DNA of 64,000 bases, taken from positions 1-64,000 of the forward strand of contig NZ_PHRF01000077.1 in the NCBI RefSeq assembly GCF_004151105.1, written 5' to 3'. Made by a program: the position numbers and the translations under genes. A model generated the notes under the pieces. That model was not told the DNA's origin, ran no database searches, and saw nothing but the letters and a program-made list of their open reading frames with translations. The DNA is from Streptomyces sp. L-9-10 (lineage in GTDB: Bacteria; Actinomycetota; Actinomycetes; Streptomycetales; Streptomycetaceae). Positions 52,659 through 60,769 of the stretch are shown here, one piece after another (position 1 is the first letter of the stretch; each line of letters begins with the position of its first letter).

Positions 52659-53393
52659 ATGGACATCGACGGAGCCACAGTGCTCGTGACCGGAGCGTCG
52701 TCGGGCATCGGAGCGGCCACTGCGCGAGCCGCCTCCCGAGCCGGCGCGCGAGTGGTGCTCCTCGCTCGCCGCGAGGAACGCATCCGGCGGCTCGCCGAGG
52801 AGCTCGGGGAGGGGGCCCTGGCCGTGCCCTGCGACGTGACGGACCGGACTCAGGTCGAGAAGGCCGTACGGGACGCGGTCGAGAAGTTCGGACGGATCGA
52901 CGTCCTGGTGAACAACGCGGGCCAGGGACTGCAGGCCACTGTCGACGCCATCGACCCTGACGACTTCCGGGCCCTTCTGGAGCTCAACCTCGTCGCGCCT
53001 CTGGTCGCGATGCAGACGGTCCTCCCGGTGATGCGTCAGCAGGGGGCCGGAGCCATCATCAATGTGAGCTCCGGTATCACCTGGTCGACGCTGCCCGGGT
53101 CCGGCGCGTATGCCGCCTCCAAGGCAGCTCTTCAGAAACTCTCGGCCATCGCCCGCGCCGAGGTCGCCGACGCCGGCATCGTCGTGTCGTTGATGTACCC
53201 GTCGATCACCGAGACCGAGTTCGTCGGGACGCTCCGCGGCAGCGTCGAGGACGCGCGGAAGATGGAGGCCGCCAGCGGGCTGCGGCCTCAGCCGCCCGAG
53301 GACGTCGCCGATGCGATCCTCGGCCTGATCAGGAGCGGCGCGGAGCAGGCCGACCTGGTCCCGGAAGAGTTCGGCGGCACGGTCAAGAGCTGA
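52659..53393 (+). CDS. Short-chain dehydrogenase/reductase
   Basis: This 244-residue SDR has TVLVTGASSGIGAATARAAS, DVLVNNAGQGLQ, the active-site Ser in INVSSGITWS, and Tyr/Lys in GAYAASKAALQKL. ATG 52659 is preferred because GAGGA lies eight bases upstream; ATG 52644 is also in frame. It probably forms a unit with the VOC gene 87 bases downstream and is controlled by the divergent MarR protein. The substrate is unknown. Confidence 0.88.
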   Translation: MDIDGATVLVTGASSGIGAATARAASRAGARVVLLARREERIRRLAEELGEGALAVPCDVTDRTQVEKAVRDAVEKFGRIDVLVNNAGQGLQATVDAIDPDDFRALLELNLVAPLVAMQTVLPVMRQQGAGAIINVSSGITWSTLPGSGAYAASKAALQKLSAIARAEVADAGIVVSLMYPSITETEFVGTLRGSVEDARKMEAASGLRPQPPEDVADAILGLIRSGAEQADLVPEEFGGTVKS

Positions 53394-53480
53394 CGCACCG
53401 GGAGCCGAACGTGCCCCCGGCACACGCTGCACGGCCCACGGACATCCCCTGGCCACGGCCGGGATACAGAAGGAGCCGAG

Positions 53481-53873
53481 ATGGCGAACGAGTTGAACCA
53501 CATCATCGTCCATTGCCGCGACCGGCGAGAGTCCGCCGCGTTTCTGGCCGACCTGATGGCGGCCCCCACCCCACTCGACTGGGGCCGATTCACCCAAGTG
53601 ACCACATCGAACAACGTCGGCATCGACTTCGCCGACGACCTGGTCCCTCATGACCGCATCAACGAAAGCCATGTCGCCTTCCTCGTGACCGACGAGGAGT
53701 TCGACGCGATCCTGGCGCGCCTGAAGAAGGACTCCGTCCCCTTCTGGCCGAACCCGGGCAAGTCCTTGGAAGGCGAGATCAACCGCGGCTACGGCGGTCG
53801 CGGACTCTACACACTCGACCCCGGCGGCACGGTCCTGGCCGAGTTCATCACCACGCCCTACGACCAGAGCTGA
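53481..53873 (+). CDS. VOC-family (glyoxalase/bleomycin-resistance-like) protein
   Basis: This 130-residue single-module vicinal-oxygen-chelate protein reads LNHIIVHCRDRRESAAFLAD, SHVAFLVTDEEFDAILARLK and GLYTLDPGGTVLAEFITTPY, with His and Glu in metal-ligand positions. ATG follows AAGGAG. Family members are isomerases, dioxygenases or resistance proteins; nothing here decides which. It follows the SDR gene on the same strand. Confidence 0.85.
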   Translation: MANELNHIIVHCRDRRESAAFLADLMAAPTPLDWGRFTQVTTSNNVGIDFADDLVPHDRINESHVAFLVTDEEFDAILARLKKDSVPFWPNPGKSLEGEINRGYGGRGLYTLDPGGTVLAEFITTPYDQS

Positions 53874-53979
53874 TGTGTGAGGTGGCTTGATCGTTTCACG
53901 GCTGTTGATCCCGGGCCGCTCGGCCGCCGAGGGGCCGCGCCGCTGACCGTGGGCGGTGGATGTGCCCCGGACCGACGGC

Positions 53980-54813
53980 TCAGCGGAAGGCGGCGACGTT
54001 CTCCGAGGCCCACTGCCGGAACGTCCTGCCCGGGGCGCCGGTGATCCGGGAAACGGTGTCGCGCACCATGATCAGTTCGTCGTTGACATCGCCGCCCGTC
54101 AGGTCGAGCACCGCGTCAGCGGCTTCGTCGCCGAGGAAGCCGGCCATCTGGCCGTGGGCCTCCTGCCGGCTGATCTCGGCGAACGGCACCTCCCGCCCCA
54201 GTGCTGCCGAGATGGTCCCGACCTGCTGCCGGGCCGTGACCGTCTCCGGGCCGGTCAGCGCATACGTACGCGCTCGGTGGCCGGGCTCGGTCAGCGCAGC
54301 CCGGGCCACCGACGCGATGTCCGCAGGATGGATCGTGGGGAGGCCGACGTCCGCATACGGCACGCGGACCGCTTCGTGCCGGCGGATCGCTCCCGCCCAC
54401 CACAACGCGTTCGACGCGAACTGCGTCGGTCGCAGGATCGTCCACGCCATGCCGCTGTCCATGAGCAGTCGCTCGACGGCCAGGTTCTCGCCCGCGGGAC
54501 CCAGGTGCGGATGGGTCTGGACGGTAATGGATGACACCAACACCACATGTTCCACACCCGCCCGCCCGGCGGCATCGATGATGTCGGCGTCCGAGCCCAT
54601 ACGGGACACAAGGAACAGCGAACGCACCCCATCCAGTGCGGGCTTCAGCGAGGCCGTCTGAGTGAGGTCGCCCTCAAGGGCTTCGACGCCCTCCGGAAAC
54701 TCGGCCCGCGCGGTGTCACGCGTGAGTGCCCTCAACGGTCCGACGTCGAACGTCCGGAGCTCCTTCACGAGGGCGCTTCCTATATTTCCGGTGGCCCCTG
54801 TCACGAGGATCAT
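53980..54813 (-). CDS. NmrA-like NAD(P)-binding protein
   Basis: This 277-residue atypical SDR has MILVTGATGNIGSALVKELR at the N-terminus, GVEHVVLVSSITVQTHPHLG, and WTILRPTQFASNALWWA. There is no Tyr-xxx-Lys active site in the usual place, as in NmrA/quinone-reductase-2 relatives. ATG 54813 follows AGGACC; ATG 54831 is possible. It is convergent with the VOC gene and about 185 bases from the next gene upstream. Confidence 0.85.
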   Translation of the reverse strand: MILVTGATGNIGSALVKELRTFDVGPLRALTRDTARAEFPEGVEALEGDLTQTASLKPALDGVRSLFLVSRMGSDADIIDAAGRAGVEHVVLVSSITVQTHPHLGPAGENLAVERLLMDSGMAWTILRPTQFASNALWWAGAIRRHEAVRVPYADVGLPTIHPADIASVARAALTEPGHRARTYALTGPETVTARQQVGTISAALGREVPFAEISRQEAHGQMAGFLGDEAADAVLDLTGGDVNDELIMVRDTVSRITGAPGRTFRQWASENVAAFR

Positions 54814-54997
54814 GAGGTCCTCTCCTGCCATCCCGCAGCGGTCAACATGATCCGACGCTAAGACCTCAACTCAACTTGAGGTCAAGAGGCTCGACAGGTG
54901 CCATGAGCTGGGCGTCGCAGGCGCGTACGAGGTGGACTGGGGGAGGGGCGGCGGATATCCGCGGATCAGCGGCACGAGCACCGATAGGCCGCGGAGG

Positions 54998-55648
54998 TCA
55001 GCTCTCACCGCCCTGACCGGCGCTGCCGATCGGACCGACCTTCACCGGGGAGCCCGACCCGTCGGAGACGGGCAGCGTCGCGGAGCCCGGCCACTCGAGT
55101 GAGAACGACTTCGTCTCGTCCGGCGGGGTCACCACAAGAGCCGTGACGCGGACACCGGAGCCGCCCGATTCGTTGATCGGGTAGGTGACGCCGAAGAACG
55201 TCGACTCCCCGTCCTTGAGGACGGATGTGTCCGCCTGCTGACCAGTGCGCTCCGCGGACAGCGTCCCCGAACTGGTCTCCAGGTCGACGCCCGCGTACGC
55301 GGACAGCACGCAGTCCCGGCCGCCACCGTTCTTCAGCTCCACCGCGACGGTGCCCTCGGTGTCGCCGCCGATGGTGCCGTCCGCAGCCGTGATGTCCAGA
55401 TCGTCGGTGCGGCACTTGCCGATCTCGCCGTTCCCGTCGGAGCCGTTCCCGGCGACCGGGCCCTGCCCGCCGGAGCTCTTCCCGGCGGAGTCCTGCTCAC
55501 CGCCCTGATCCGAACCGCCGGCCGAGGGAGACACGGTGGACCCGGCCGACGGGCTGCCCTGTCCCGTGAGGTCCTCCTCGTTGCAGGCCGTGAGCGAGAG
55601 ACTCGCGACAACGGCCAGGGCGGCGAAGGTCAGCTTGTGAACGCGCAT
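54998..55648 (-). CDS. DUF4232-type lipoprotein
   Basis: This 216-residue exported lipoprotein has the signal RVHKLTFAALAVVASLSLTA with lipobox LTAC at about 22, then a Gly/Ser-rich spacer of about 50 residues. The compact C-terminal domain reads GKCRTDDLDITAADGTIGGD, VAVELKNGGGRDCVLSAYAG and FFGVTYPINESGGSGVRVTA, with two Cys that could pair. This is the DUF4232 pattern common in Streptomyces; its function is unknown. Confidence 0.85.
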   Translation of the reverse strand: MRVHKLTFAALAVVASLSLTACNEEDLTGQGSPSAGSTVSPSAGGSDQGGEQDSAGKSSGGQGPVAGNGSDGNGEIGKCRTDDLDITAADGTIGGDTEGTVAVELKNGGGRDCVLSAYAGVDLETSSGTLSAERTGQQADTSVLKDGESTFFGVTYPINESGGSGVRVTALVVTPPDETKSFSLEWPGSATLPVSDGSGSPVKVGPIGSAGQGGES

Positions 55649-56137
55649 CGATTCTTCCTCAGTATCGGTCGGGGTCTGCCGACTGCTCGGCTACGAGCCG
55701 GCGTTTCTGATCACCAGGACCCGTCCGGCCCGGCAGGCCGTTGCACCCAACCGCCCCCTAATACATTGCTGTTACACGCACAGCCAGGCACAACGCGCGA
55801 CCGCCACCGGGCACACTCCGCCCGCACCCGCCTCTCCCGCTCCCCGGCGGTCACCTTCCCCTGCCCACCGTCCGGCCCGGGAAATGGGGCCCGCACACGG
55901 GTGCGCCGTACCGCTCCGGGGCGTGGCGCCGATGGGCCCGGACGGCGGTTCCGGCCGCAGCCGCGCACCTTTTCGCGGCCGACGCCCGCTGGGACAGACT
56001 CGTAACCCGGCGGATCTTGACCCCAACCGGTGGCATGGCCTCCGCCAGGGTCTCTGCCCGCCGGGTTGTACAGGTCCCGTAGACACGTGGGGGAGCCGCC
56101 CGGTTCTCGTCGATCATCCGGGAGAGCTCCGGGCCGA
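55649..56137. other. Intergenic region upstream of the DUF4232 gene
   Basis: About 490 bases with no gene I can support. It contains the lipoprotein promoter region (AATACATTGCTGTTACACG at 55760-55778) and GC-rich filler up to the MITE. Confidence 0.4.
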
Positions 56138-56355
56138 CTAGGGTCTTTCGTTTGGATCAGGCCGGATCAGGGGGTCTGGTGGAGGGGGTCCCTCCCGTGC
56201 CGTTCAGGCTACGGGGGAGGATCGCAAGGCGGAGGAGGGAGCCATGGCGGAGCCCTGGTGACCGGCGACAACGCGGCGAGGCGCGGCCCGCCGCGGCAGC
56301 GGCTGATGTCACCGCGGGCACGCGAGCCCGGCATGATCCAAACGAAAGACCCTAG
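56138..56355. mobile_element. 218-bp MITE with perfect 22-bp terminal inverted repeats
   Basis: The 22 bases at 56138-56159 (starting CTAGGGTCTTTCGTTTGG) are the exact reverse complement of 56334-56355. A CTAG at each end is part of the repeat, and a further CTAG follows at 56355-56358, so a CTAG target duplication is possible. The inside is GC-rich with no transposase gene. The right end directly abuts the stop codon of the lyase gene. Confidence 0.8.
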
Positions 56356-57273
56356 CTAGGTCCTGTCCGGTCGGTCTTCGTGGGTACGGGCGACGGCGCG
56401 TCCGGTGAGGTCCCTGGCCCTGCGTACCGTCGCCGCGTCGACCATCGCGCCCCGCCCGTCGCGGAACGCGCCGCTGCCGTCGCGCTCGTGCCGCTCGAAG
56501 AGATCGAGCAGCGCGTGCGCGTCGGCCAGCTCGGTGGGGTCGGTGCCGAACACCTCGTTGGCGACCGTGACCTGGTGGGGGTGGATACAGGCACGCCCCC
56601 GGAACCCGAGAGCGCGCAGTCGCAGGCTGGAAGCGCGGAACGCCGCGCTGTCGGACGTATGGACGGAGACGGGCGCGACGGCGCACTCCAGCCCGTGCGC
56701 GACGGCGTGCGCGACCACCGGTCCACGGGCCCAGTCGAGCAGATCGTCACCGCGGGCGGAGTCGGGCTCCATCCGCAGATCCGCGCGCAGATCCACCTCG
56801 CCGAGCTGGATCCGGCGCACGGCGGGGTGCCGGGCGGCCGTACCGAGACTCAGCACCCCCGCCGCGCTCTCGACAAGGAGCCCCAGGGCGACGGACCCGC
56901 CGGTCGAGGTGACGGCCGCGCCCACGGCGGCGGCCAGGGTGTCCAGTTCGGCCCCGGCGCTCGCCTTGGGCATCCAGAGTCCGTCGACCCGGCCCGTGGC
57001 GAGCAGCGCGCGGGCGTCGTCGAGACCACGGGCGCCCCCGTTGACCCGTACCCACAGCTCCGGTCCGCGCTCCGGTCCGCCGTCCTGGCGGCCGAGAGCG
57101 AACCCGACGGCGGCGGCGCGTGCCGCGTCCTTGTGCAGGGGCGCGACGGCGTCCTCCAGATCGAGGATGACCGCGTCCGCCTCCGTACGAGCGGCGCTGC
57201 GCAGAAAACGTGGCTGGTCAGCGGGCACATAGAGATGGGAACGGGGGTGGGGATGAGATGGACGCGGGGGCAC
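56356..57273 (-). CDS. CoA-ester lyase (CitE/malyl-CoA lyase family)
   Basis: This protein of about 305 residues has SHLYVPADQPRFLRSAARTE, AVILDLEDAVAP with the metal-site Glu-Asp, ELWVRVNGGARG with the CoA-site Arg, RIQLGEVDLRADL, and GFRGRACIHPHQV. Family enzymes split or form 3-hydroxyacyl-CoA esters such as malyl-CoA or citramalyl-CoA. GTG 57273 is chosen because AGGAG precedes it by seven bases. It is divergent from the metallo-beta-lactamase and CoA-transferase genes, and a CoA-transferase plus lyase suggests a dicarboxylate route. Confidence 0.85.
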   Translation of the reverse strand: MPPRPSHPHPRSHLYVPADQPRFLRSAARTEADAVILDLEDAVAPLHKDAARAAAVGFALGRQDGGPERGPELWVRVNGGARGLDDARALLATGRVDGLWMPKASAGAELDTLAAAVGAAVTSTGGSVALGLLVESAAGVLSLGTAARHPAVRRIQLGEVDLRADLRMEPDSARGDDLLDWARGPVVAHAVAHGLECAVAPVSVHTSDSAAFRASSLRLRALGFRGRACIHPHQVTVANEVFGTDPTELADAHALLDLFERHERDGSGAFRDGRGAMVDAATVRRARDLTGRAVARTHEDRPDRT

Positions 57274-57300
57274 CGGGCTACTCCTCACACACAAAGAACA

Positions 57301-57314
57301 GGATGATGCATTTT
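57301..57314. promoter_or_regulatory. ATGCAT-type motif, candidate GntR operator (copy 1)
   Basis: GGATGATGCATTTT sits between the divergent lyase and metallo-beta-lactamase genes and nearly matches GGATCATGCATTCT at 61754, in the other divergent promoter of the same locus. Confidence 0.5.
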
Positions 57315-57441
57315 CTTAAGTGGTGATGTAGCTTACCAGTCACAATACTTCGGGTCGGCTCGTGCGGTGAGACCGTGTGGGCGGTCCGGATCCGTGACGA
57401 GGGGCGGGGCCGTGTCCCGCCGACGAGGAGGGGATCGCGGC

Positions 57442-58479
57442 GTGTTCCAAGCCGACAGCGTCACGATTACCGTGCTGGTCGAGAACCAGGTGGACATGCT
57501 GCTGCCCGACCAGGCCAGCCCCACCGGCGGTGACGGCCTCAGTGGCGGGCACGACGGACACGACGGGCACGGTGACGACCACTGCGTCACCCGGTACGGG
57601 CTCATCGAGCACTTCGACCCCAAGCGTGTCCCGCCCCAGGCGGAGAACGGCATCAGCTTCCTGATCGAGGCGGTCCGCGGCCGGCACACCCTCCGGGTGC
57701 TGTTCGACGCCGGTCTGACCGGCACGGTCCTCGAACACAACATGCGGGTGCTCGGCGTGGACCCCGCCGCCATCGACCATGTGGTGATCAGTCACGGCCA
57801 CCCGGACCACTTCGGCGGTATCCACCGCTTCCTCGGTCTGGCGGGACGCCGTGTCCCGGTCGCCACACACGCCGACGCGGAACTGCCCCGGTACGCGGTG
57901 ATGGGCGACGGCCGGACCTCGCCGGTCTACAACGCGGCCTTCGGCTTCGGCGAGGTCGAGAAGTCCGGCGGTATCCCCGTACTGACCAGGGACTCGCTCG
58001 ACCTCGGCTGGGGCGTGCACACCACCGGGGAGATCCCGCGAGAGGTCGACTTCGAGGCCGGTGCCGCTCCGGCGTTCAGCCCCGGCGATCCCGGTCTCTA
58101 CCAGGTCTCGGCGGAGGGCAGGCTGCGCCGGGACGAGGTGACGGACGAGATGGGACTCGTGGTGGATGTGAAGGACGTGGGTCTGGTCGTACTGACCGGC
58201 TGCGCGCACGCGGGTGTCATCAATACGATCGCCCAGGCCCGCGCGGTCTGCGGACCCAAACCGATCCGCGCGGTGATGGGCGGCTTCCATCTCGGCTTCC
58301 CCACCACCCCGGCGGAGAATGTCGGGCTCACCACGAACGCGCTCGCCGAGCTGGAGGTCGCCACCGTCATGCCGATGCACTGCAGCGGGCTGCACACGCA
58401 CGCGCGGCTGGCCCGTGATCTCCCCTCCCACTATGTACAGCCCGCCGTCGGCACCGTGCTGCACTTCGGCCGCTCATGA
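57442..58479 (+). CDS. Metallo-beta-lactamase-fold hydrolase
   Basis: This 345-residue protein has the metal motif HVVISHGHPDHFGGIH, then LVVLTGCAHAGVINTIAQAR, VMGGFHLGF and MPMHCSG, the pattern of the dihydropterin/aminobenzene-phosphate-synthase-like branch of MBL proteins. An N-terminal His-Asp-Gly-rich insert (GGHDGHDGHGDDH) may bind metal. GTG 57442 has GAGGAGG upstream; the frame is open further back. It overlaps the CoA-transferase start (ATGA). The substrate is unknown. Confidence 0.82.
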   Translation: MFQADSVTITVLVENQVDMLLPDQASPTGGDGLSGGHDGHDGHGDDHCVTRYGLIEHFDPKRVPPQAENGISFLIEAVRGRHTLRVLFDAGLTGTVLEHNMRVLGVDPAAIDHVVISHGHPDHFGGIHRFLGLAGRRVPVATHADAELPRYAVMGDGRTSPVYNAAFGFGEVEKSGGIPVLTRDSLDLGWGVHTTGEIPREVDFEAGAAPAFSPGDPGLYQVSAEGRLRRDEVTDEMGLVVDVKDVGLVVLTGCAHAGVINTIAQARAVCGPKPIRAVMGGFHLGFPTTPAENVGLTTNALAELEVATVMPMHCSGLHTHARLARDLPSHYVQPAVGTVLHFGRS

Positions 58480-59903
58480 CGACGGACATGAACGAGGACA
58501 TGAGCGGCGGCGGGGTCGCGGGCGCGGACACGAGCGGGCGTACGGGCAGGGGCGGGGACATGGCCGCGGATCTCCGGGGCGTCCGGGTCATCGCGGTCGA
58601 GCAGGCCGTCGCCGCCCCCCTCTGCACCCGGCATCTCGCCGATCTGGGCGCCGAGGTGATCAAGATCGAGCGACCGGGCGGCGGGGACTTCGCCCGTGGC
58701 TACGACGAGGCCGTGCATGGCCTGGCCAGCCACTTCGTCTGGCTCAACCGGGGCAAGCGCAGCGTCGTCCTGGATCTGAAGGCCGAGCCGGGGCGGAAGG
58801 TGCTCCGTCGGCTGCTGCGCGACGCCGACGTCCTCGTCTCCAATCTCGCGCCGGGCGCCCTGGAGCGGATCGTCCCCGACGAGGAACTGGCCCGGCTGAA
58901 CCCGCGTCTGGTGCGCTGTTACCTCTCCGGGTACGGGGCGACGGGACCGTACGCCACCCGCAAGGCCTACGACGCGCTGGTGCAGGGCGAGGCAGGAACG
59001 ATCACGGCCACCGGCACACCGGAGACGCCCGCCAAGCCCGGGGTGTCCCTGGCCGATCTGGCCGGGGGGACGTACGCGCTCACCGCCGTCACCGCCGCCC
59101 TGTACGCACGCGAGCGCACCGGTCTGGGCAAACGGATCGACGTGGCGCTGTTCGACGTACTGCTGGAGTGGATGAGCCCGCTCCTGCTCGCCGAGCTGCA
59201 CGCGGGTTCCGCGCCCCCGCCGGCCGGGCTGCGGCACGCGAGCATCGCGCCGTACGGGCCGTACACGACGGCCGAGGGCCAGGACGTACTGATCGCGGTG
59301 CAGAACGAGGGCCAGTGGCGGCGGCTGTGCCGGACGGTGCTGGACGAGCCGGGGCTGCTGGACGATCCCGCTTTCGCGTCGAACACCTCCCGGGTACGGC
59401 ACCGCGAGCGCACCGAACGCGCGGTGCAGGCACGGCTGAGCGGGCTCTCCACTGCCGAGGTCACCGAGCGGCTGGAGCGGGCCGATGTGCCCTACGCGCG
59501 GCTCAACCAGATCGGCGAGGTCCTGGACCATCCGCAGGCGGCGGCGACCGGGCGCTGGTCGGAGGCGACGCTGCCGGACGGGCGGGCGGTCCGGGTGGTC
59601 ACCTCGCCACTGCACCGCGAACCGGAGGCGCCGGGAGGGCGCCGGGTGCCGGCCCTGGGCGAACACACCGCGGACGTGCTGCGTGAACTGGGCCTGTCCC
59701 AGGCGGAGATGGACGCACCGCTGACGCCGCCCGCGTCCGCACCGCTGTCCGGTACCTCGCCATCGGATGCATCGCCATCGGGTACACCGGCTTCGGGTAC
59801 ACCGGCTTCGGGTACAGCGACCTCGGGTACTGCGACCTCGGGTACGCCGACGTCAGGGACGTCCGCGCCGGGAACGTCCGCACCTGCGGCGCCCGCCCTG
59901 TAG
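58476..59903 (+). CDS. Class III CoA-transferase (CaiB/BaiF family)
   Basis: This 475-residue protein moves CoA between carboxylic acids. It shows GVRVIAVEQAVAAPLCTRHL, DLGAEVIKIERPGGGDFARG, FVWLNRGKRSVVLDLK, and the catalytic-Asp region KPGVSLADLAGGTYALTAVT. An N-terminal Gly/Asp-rich extension of about 35 residues precedes the fold. The last 50 residues are a Ser-Gly-Thr-Pro repeat tail encoded by 15-bp tandem repeats. ATG overlaps the MBL stop. Together with the divergent lyase it should activate and cleave an organic acid. Confidence 0.88.
   Translation: MTTDMNEDMSGGGVAGADTSGRTGRGGDMAADLRGVRVIAVEQAVAAPLCTRHLADLGAEVIKIERPGGGDFARGYDEAVHGLASHFVWLNRGKRSVVLDLKAEPGRKVLRRLLRDADVLVSNLAPGALERIVPDEELARLNPRLVRCYLSGYGATGPYATRKAYDALVQGEAGTITATGTPETPAKPGVSLADLAGGTYALTAVTAALYARERTGLGKRIDVALFDVLLEWMSPLLLAELHAGSAPPPAGLRHASIAPYGPYTTAEGQDVLIAVQNEGQWRRLCRTVLDEPGLLDDPAFASNTSRVRHRERTERAVQARLSGLSTAEVTERLERADVPYARLNQIGEVLDHPQAAATGRWSEATLPDGRAVRVVTSPLHREPEAPGGRRVPALGEHTADVLRELGLSQAEMDAPLTPPASAPLSGTSPSDASPSGTPASGTPASGTATSGTATSGTPTSGTSAPGTSAPAAPAL
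59778..59867 (+). repeat. 15-bp tandem repeat in the CoA-transferase tail
   Basis: Units of TCGGGTACACCGGCT start at 59778; the first two are identical, the next three differ at a few bases, and a sixth is degenerate. Each encodes a five-residue Ser-Gly-Thr-x-x unit, so copy-number changes keep the frame. Confidence 0.8.
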
Positions 59904-59920
59904 CCGTCCCGACAGCCGGA

Positions 59921-59950
59921 CCGGCCGCGGCCCCTTGGGGCGGCGGCCGG
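59921..59950. terminator. Bidirectional terminator between convergent genes
   Basis: CCGGCCGC-G-GCCCC, a TT loop and GGGGC-G-GCGGCCGG make a 13-bp stem with one mismatch, placed between the convergent CoA-transferase and GntR genes. Confidence 0.7.
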
Positions 59951-60019
59951 CTCGGTGACGGGCGCGACGGAGGACTCCGCGGTGAAGGACTCGGTGACAG
60001 GCGTGGGCGAAAGGCCCGG

Positions 60020-60766
60020 TCAGTCGTTGTCGACGTCGAACGGGTCGACGACCTGCTGCCCCGTCAGATGCCGTGCCAGCGCCAGGAAGCTGCGGGCCAG
60101 ATGCCATTCCGTCGCCCTGGCCAGCGCGTCGCCGTCGCCGAGCCGGGCCGCGGCCAGCATCGCCCGGTGCTCGTTGGAGGTCTCCTCGGCCCGGTCGTGC
60201 AGGACCTGGAGCACATCCCACGGGAACTTCTGCCAGAGCTGGTCGATCTCGTCGGTGAGCCCCTCGTTGCCGCAGTTCGCGTAGAAGAGGAAGTGGAACT
60301 CACGGTTCGTCGCGTTCAGCCGCGCCCGGTCCCCCTCGGCGGCGGCCTCCTCCATCTCCGTCACCAGCCGCTCCGCGAGGTCGATGTCGCGCGGGGAGAG
60401 CCGCCGGGCGGCCCGCTGCATGGCGTACGGCTCCACCAGGCGGCGCAGCAGATAGACGGTCTTGACCTGCTCGTAGTCGGCGTCGGCGACCCGGACCCCC
60501 TTGTGCGGCTCACCGACCAGTACGCCCTCGGCCTCCAGCAGCCGCAGCGCCTCGCGGACCGGGGTGATGCTGGTGTCGAACATCGCGGCGAGCACGTCCT
60601 GCTGGATACGGCTGCCCCGGGGCAGTTCGCCCTCGCTGATCATCCGCCGCAGCTCGGTGGCGATACGGTCGCGCTTCGTCAGCGGTTTCGCCCCCTTCGG
60701 CGCGACACGGTCGGTCGCTGTGGAGGGACGTCGGCGGGCCGGCGGCAGCATGGGTGTGTCCTTCAT
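60020..60766 (-). CDS. GntR-family regulator with FCD domain
   Basis: This 248-residue protein has an N-terminal winged helix (RIATELRRMISEGELPRGSR, then DTSITPVREALRLLEAEGVL) and a C-terminal FCD ligand domain (VYLLRRLVEPYAMQRAARRL, REFHFLFYANCGNEGLTDEI, EHRAMLAAARLGDGDALARA). FCD regulators bind metal plus a small carboxylate, which fits the acid-CoA genes around it. It lies three bases after the hydrolase stop on the same strand. ATGCAT motifs in both divergent promoters of the locus are its likely targets. Confidence 0.9.
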   Translation of the reverse strand: MKDTPMLPPARRRPSTATDRVAPKGAKPLTKRDRIATELRRMISEGELPRGSRIQQDVLAAMFDTSITPVREALRLLEAEGVLVGEPHKGVRVADADYEQVKTVYLLRRLVEPYAMQRAARRLSPRDIDLAERLVTEMEEAAAEGDRARLNATNREFHFLFYANCGNEGLTDEIDQLWQKFPWDVLQVLHDRAEETSNEHRAMLAAARLGDGDALARATEWHLARSFLALARHLTGQQVVDPFDVDND

Positions 60767-60769
60767 GGC

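Noticed and set aside
56152..56355. A 67-codon open frame inside the MITE
   Set aside because: It has no start context and encodes Arg/Gly-rich sequence; the inverted repeats explain the segment better.
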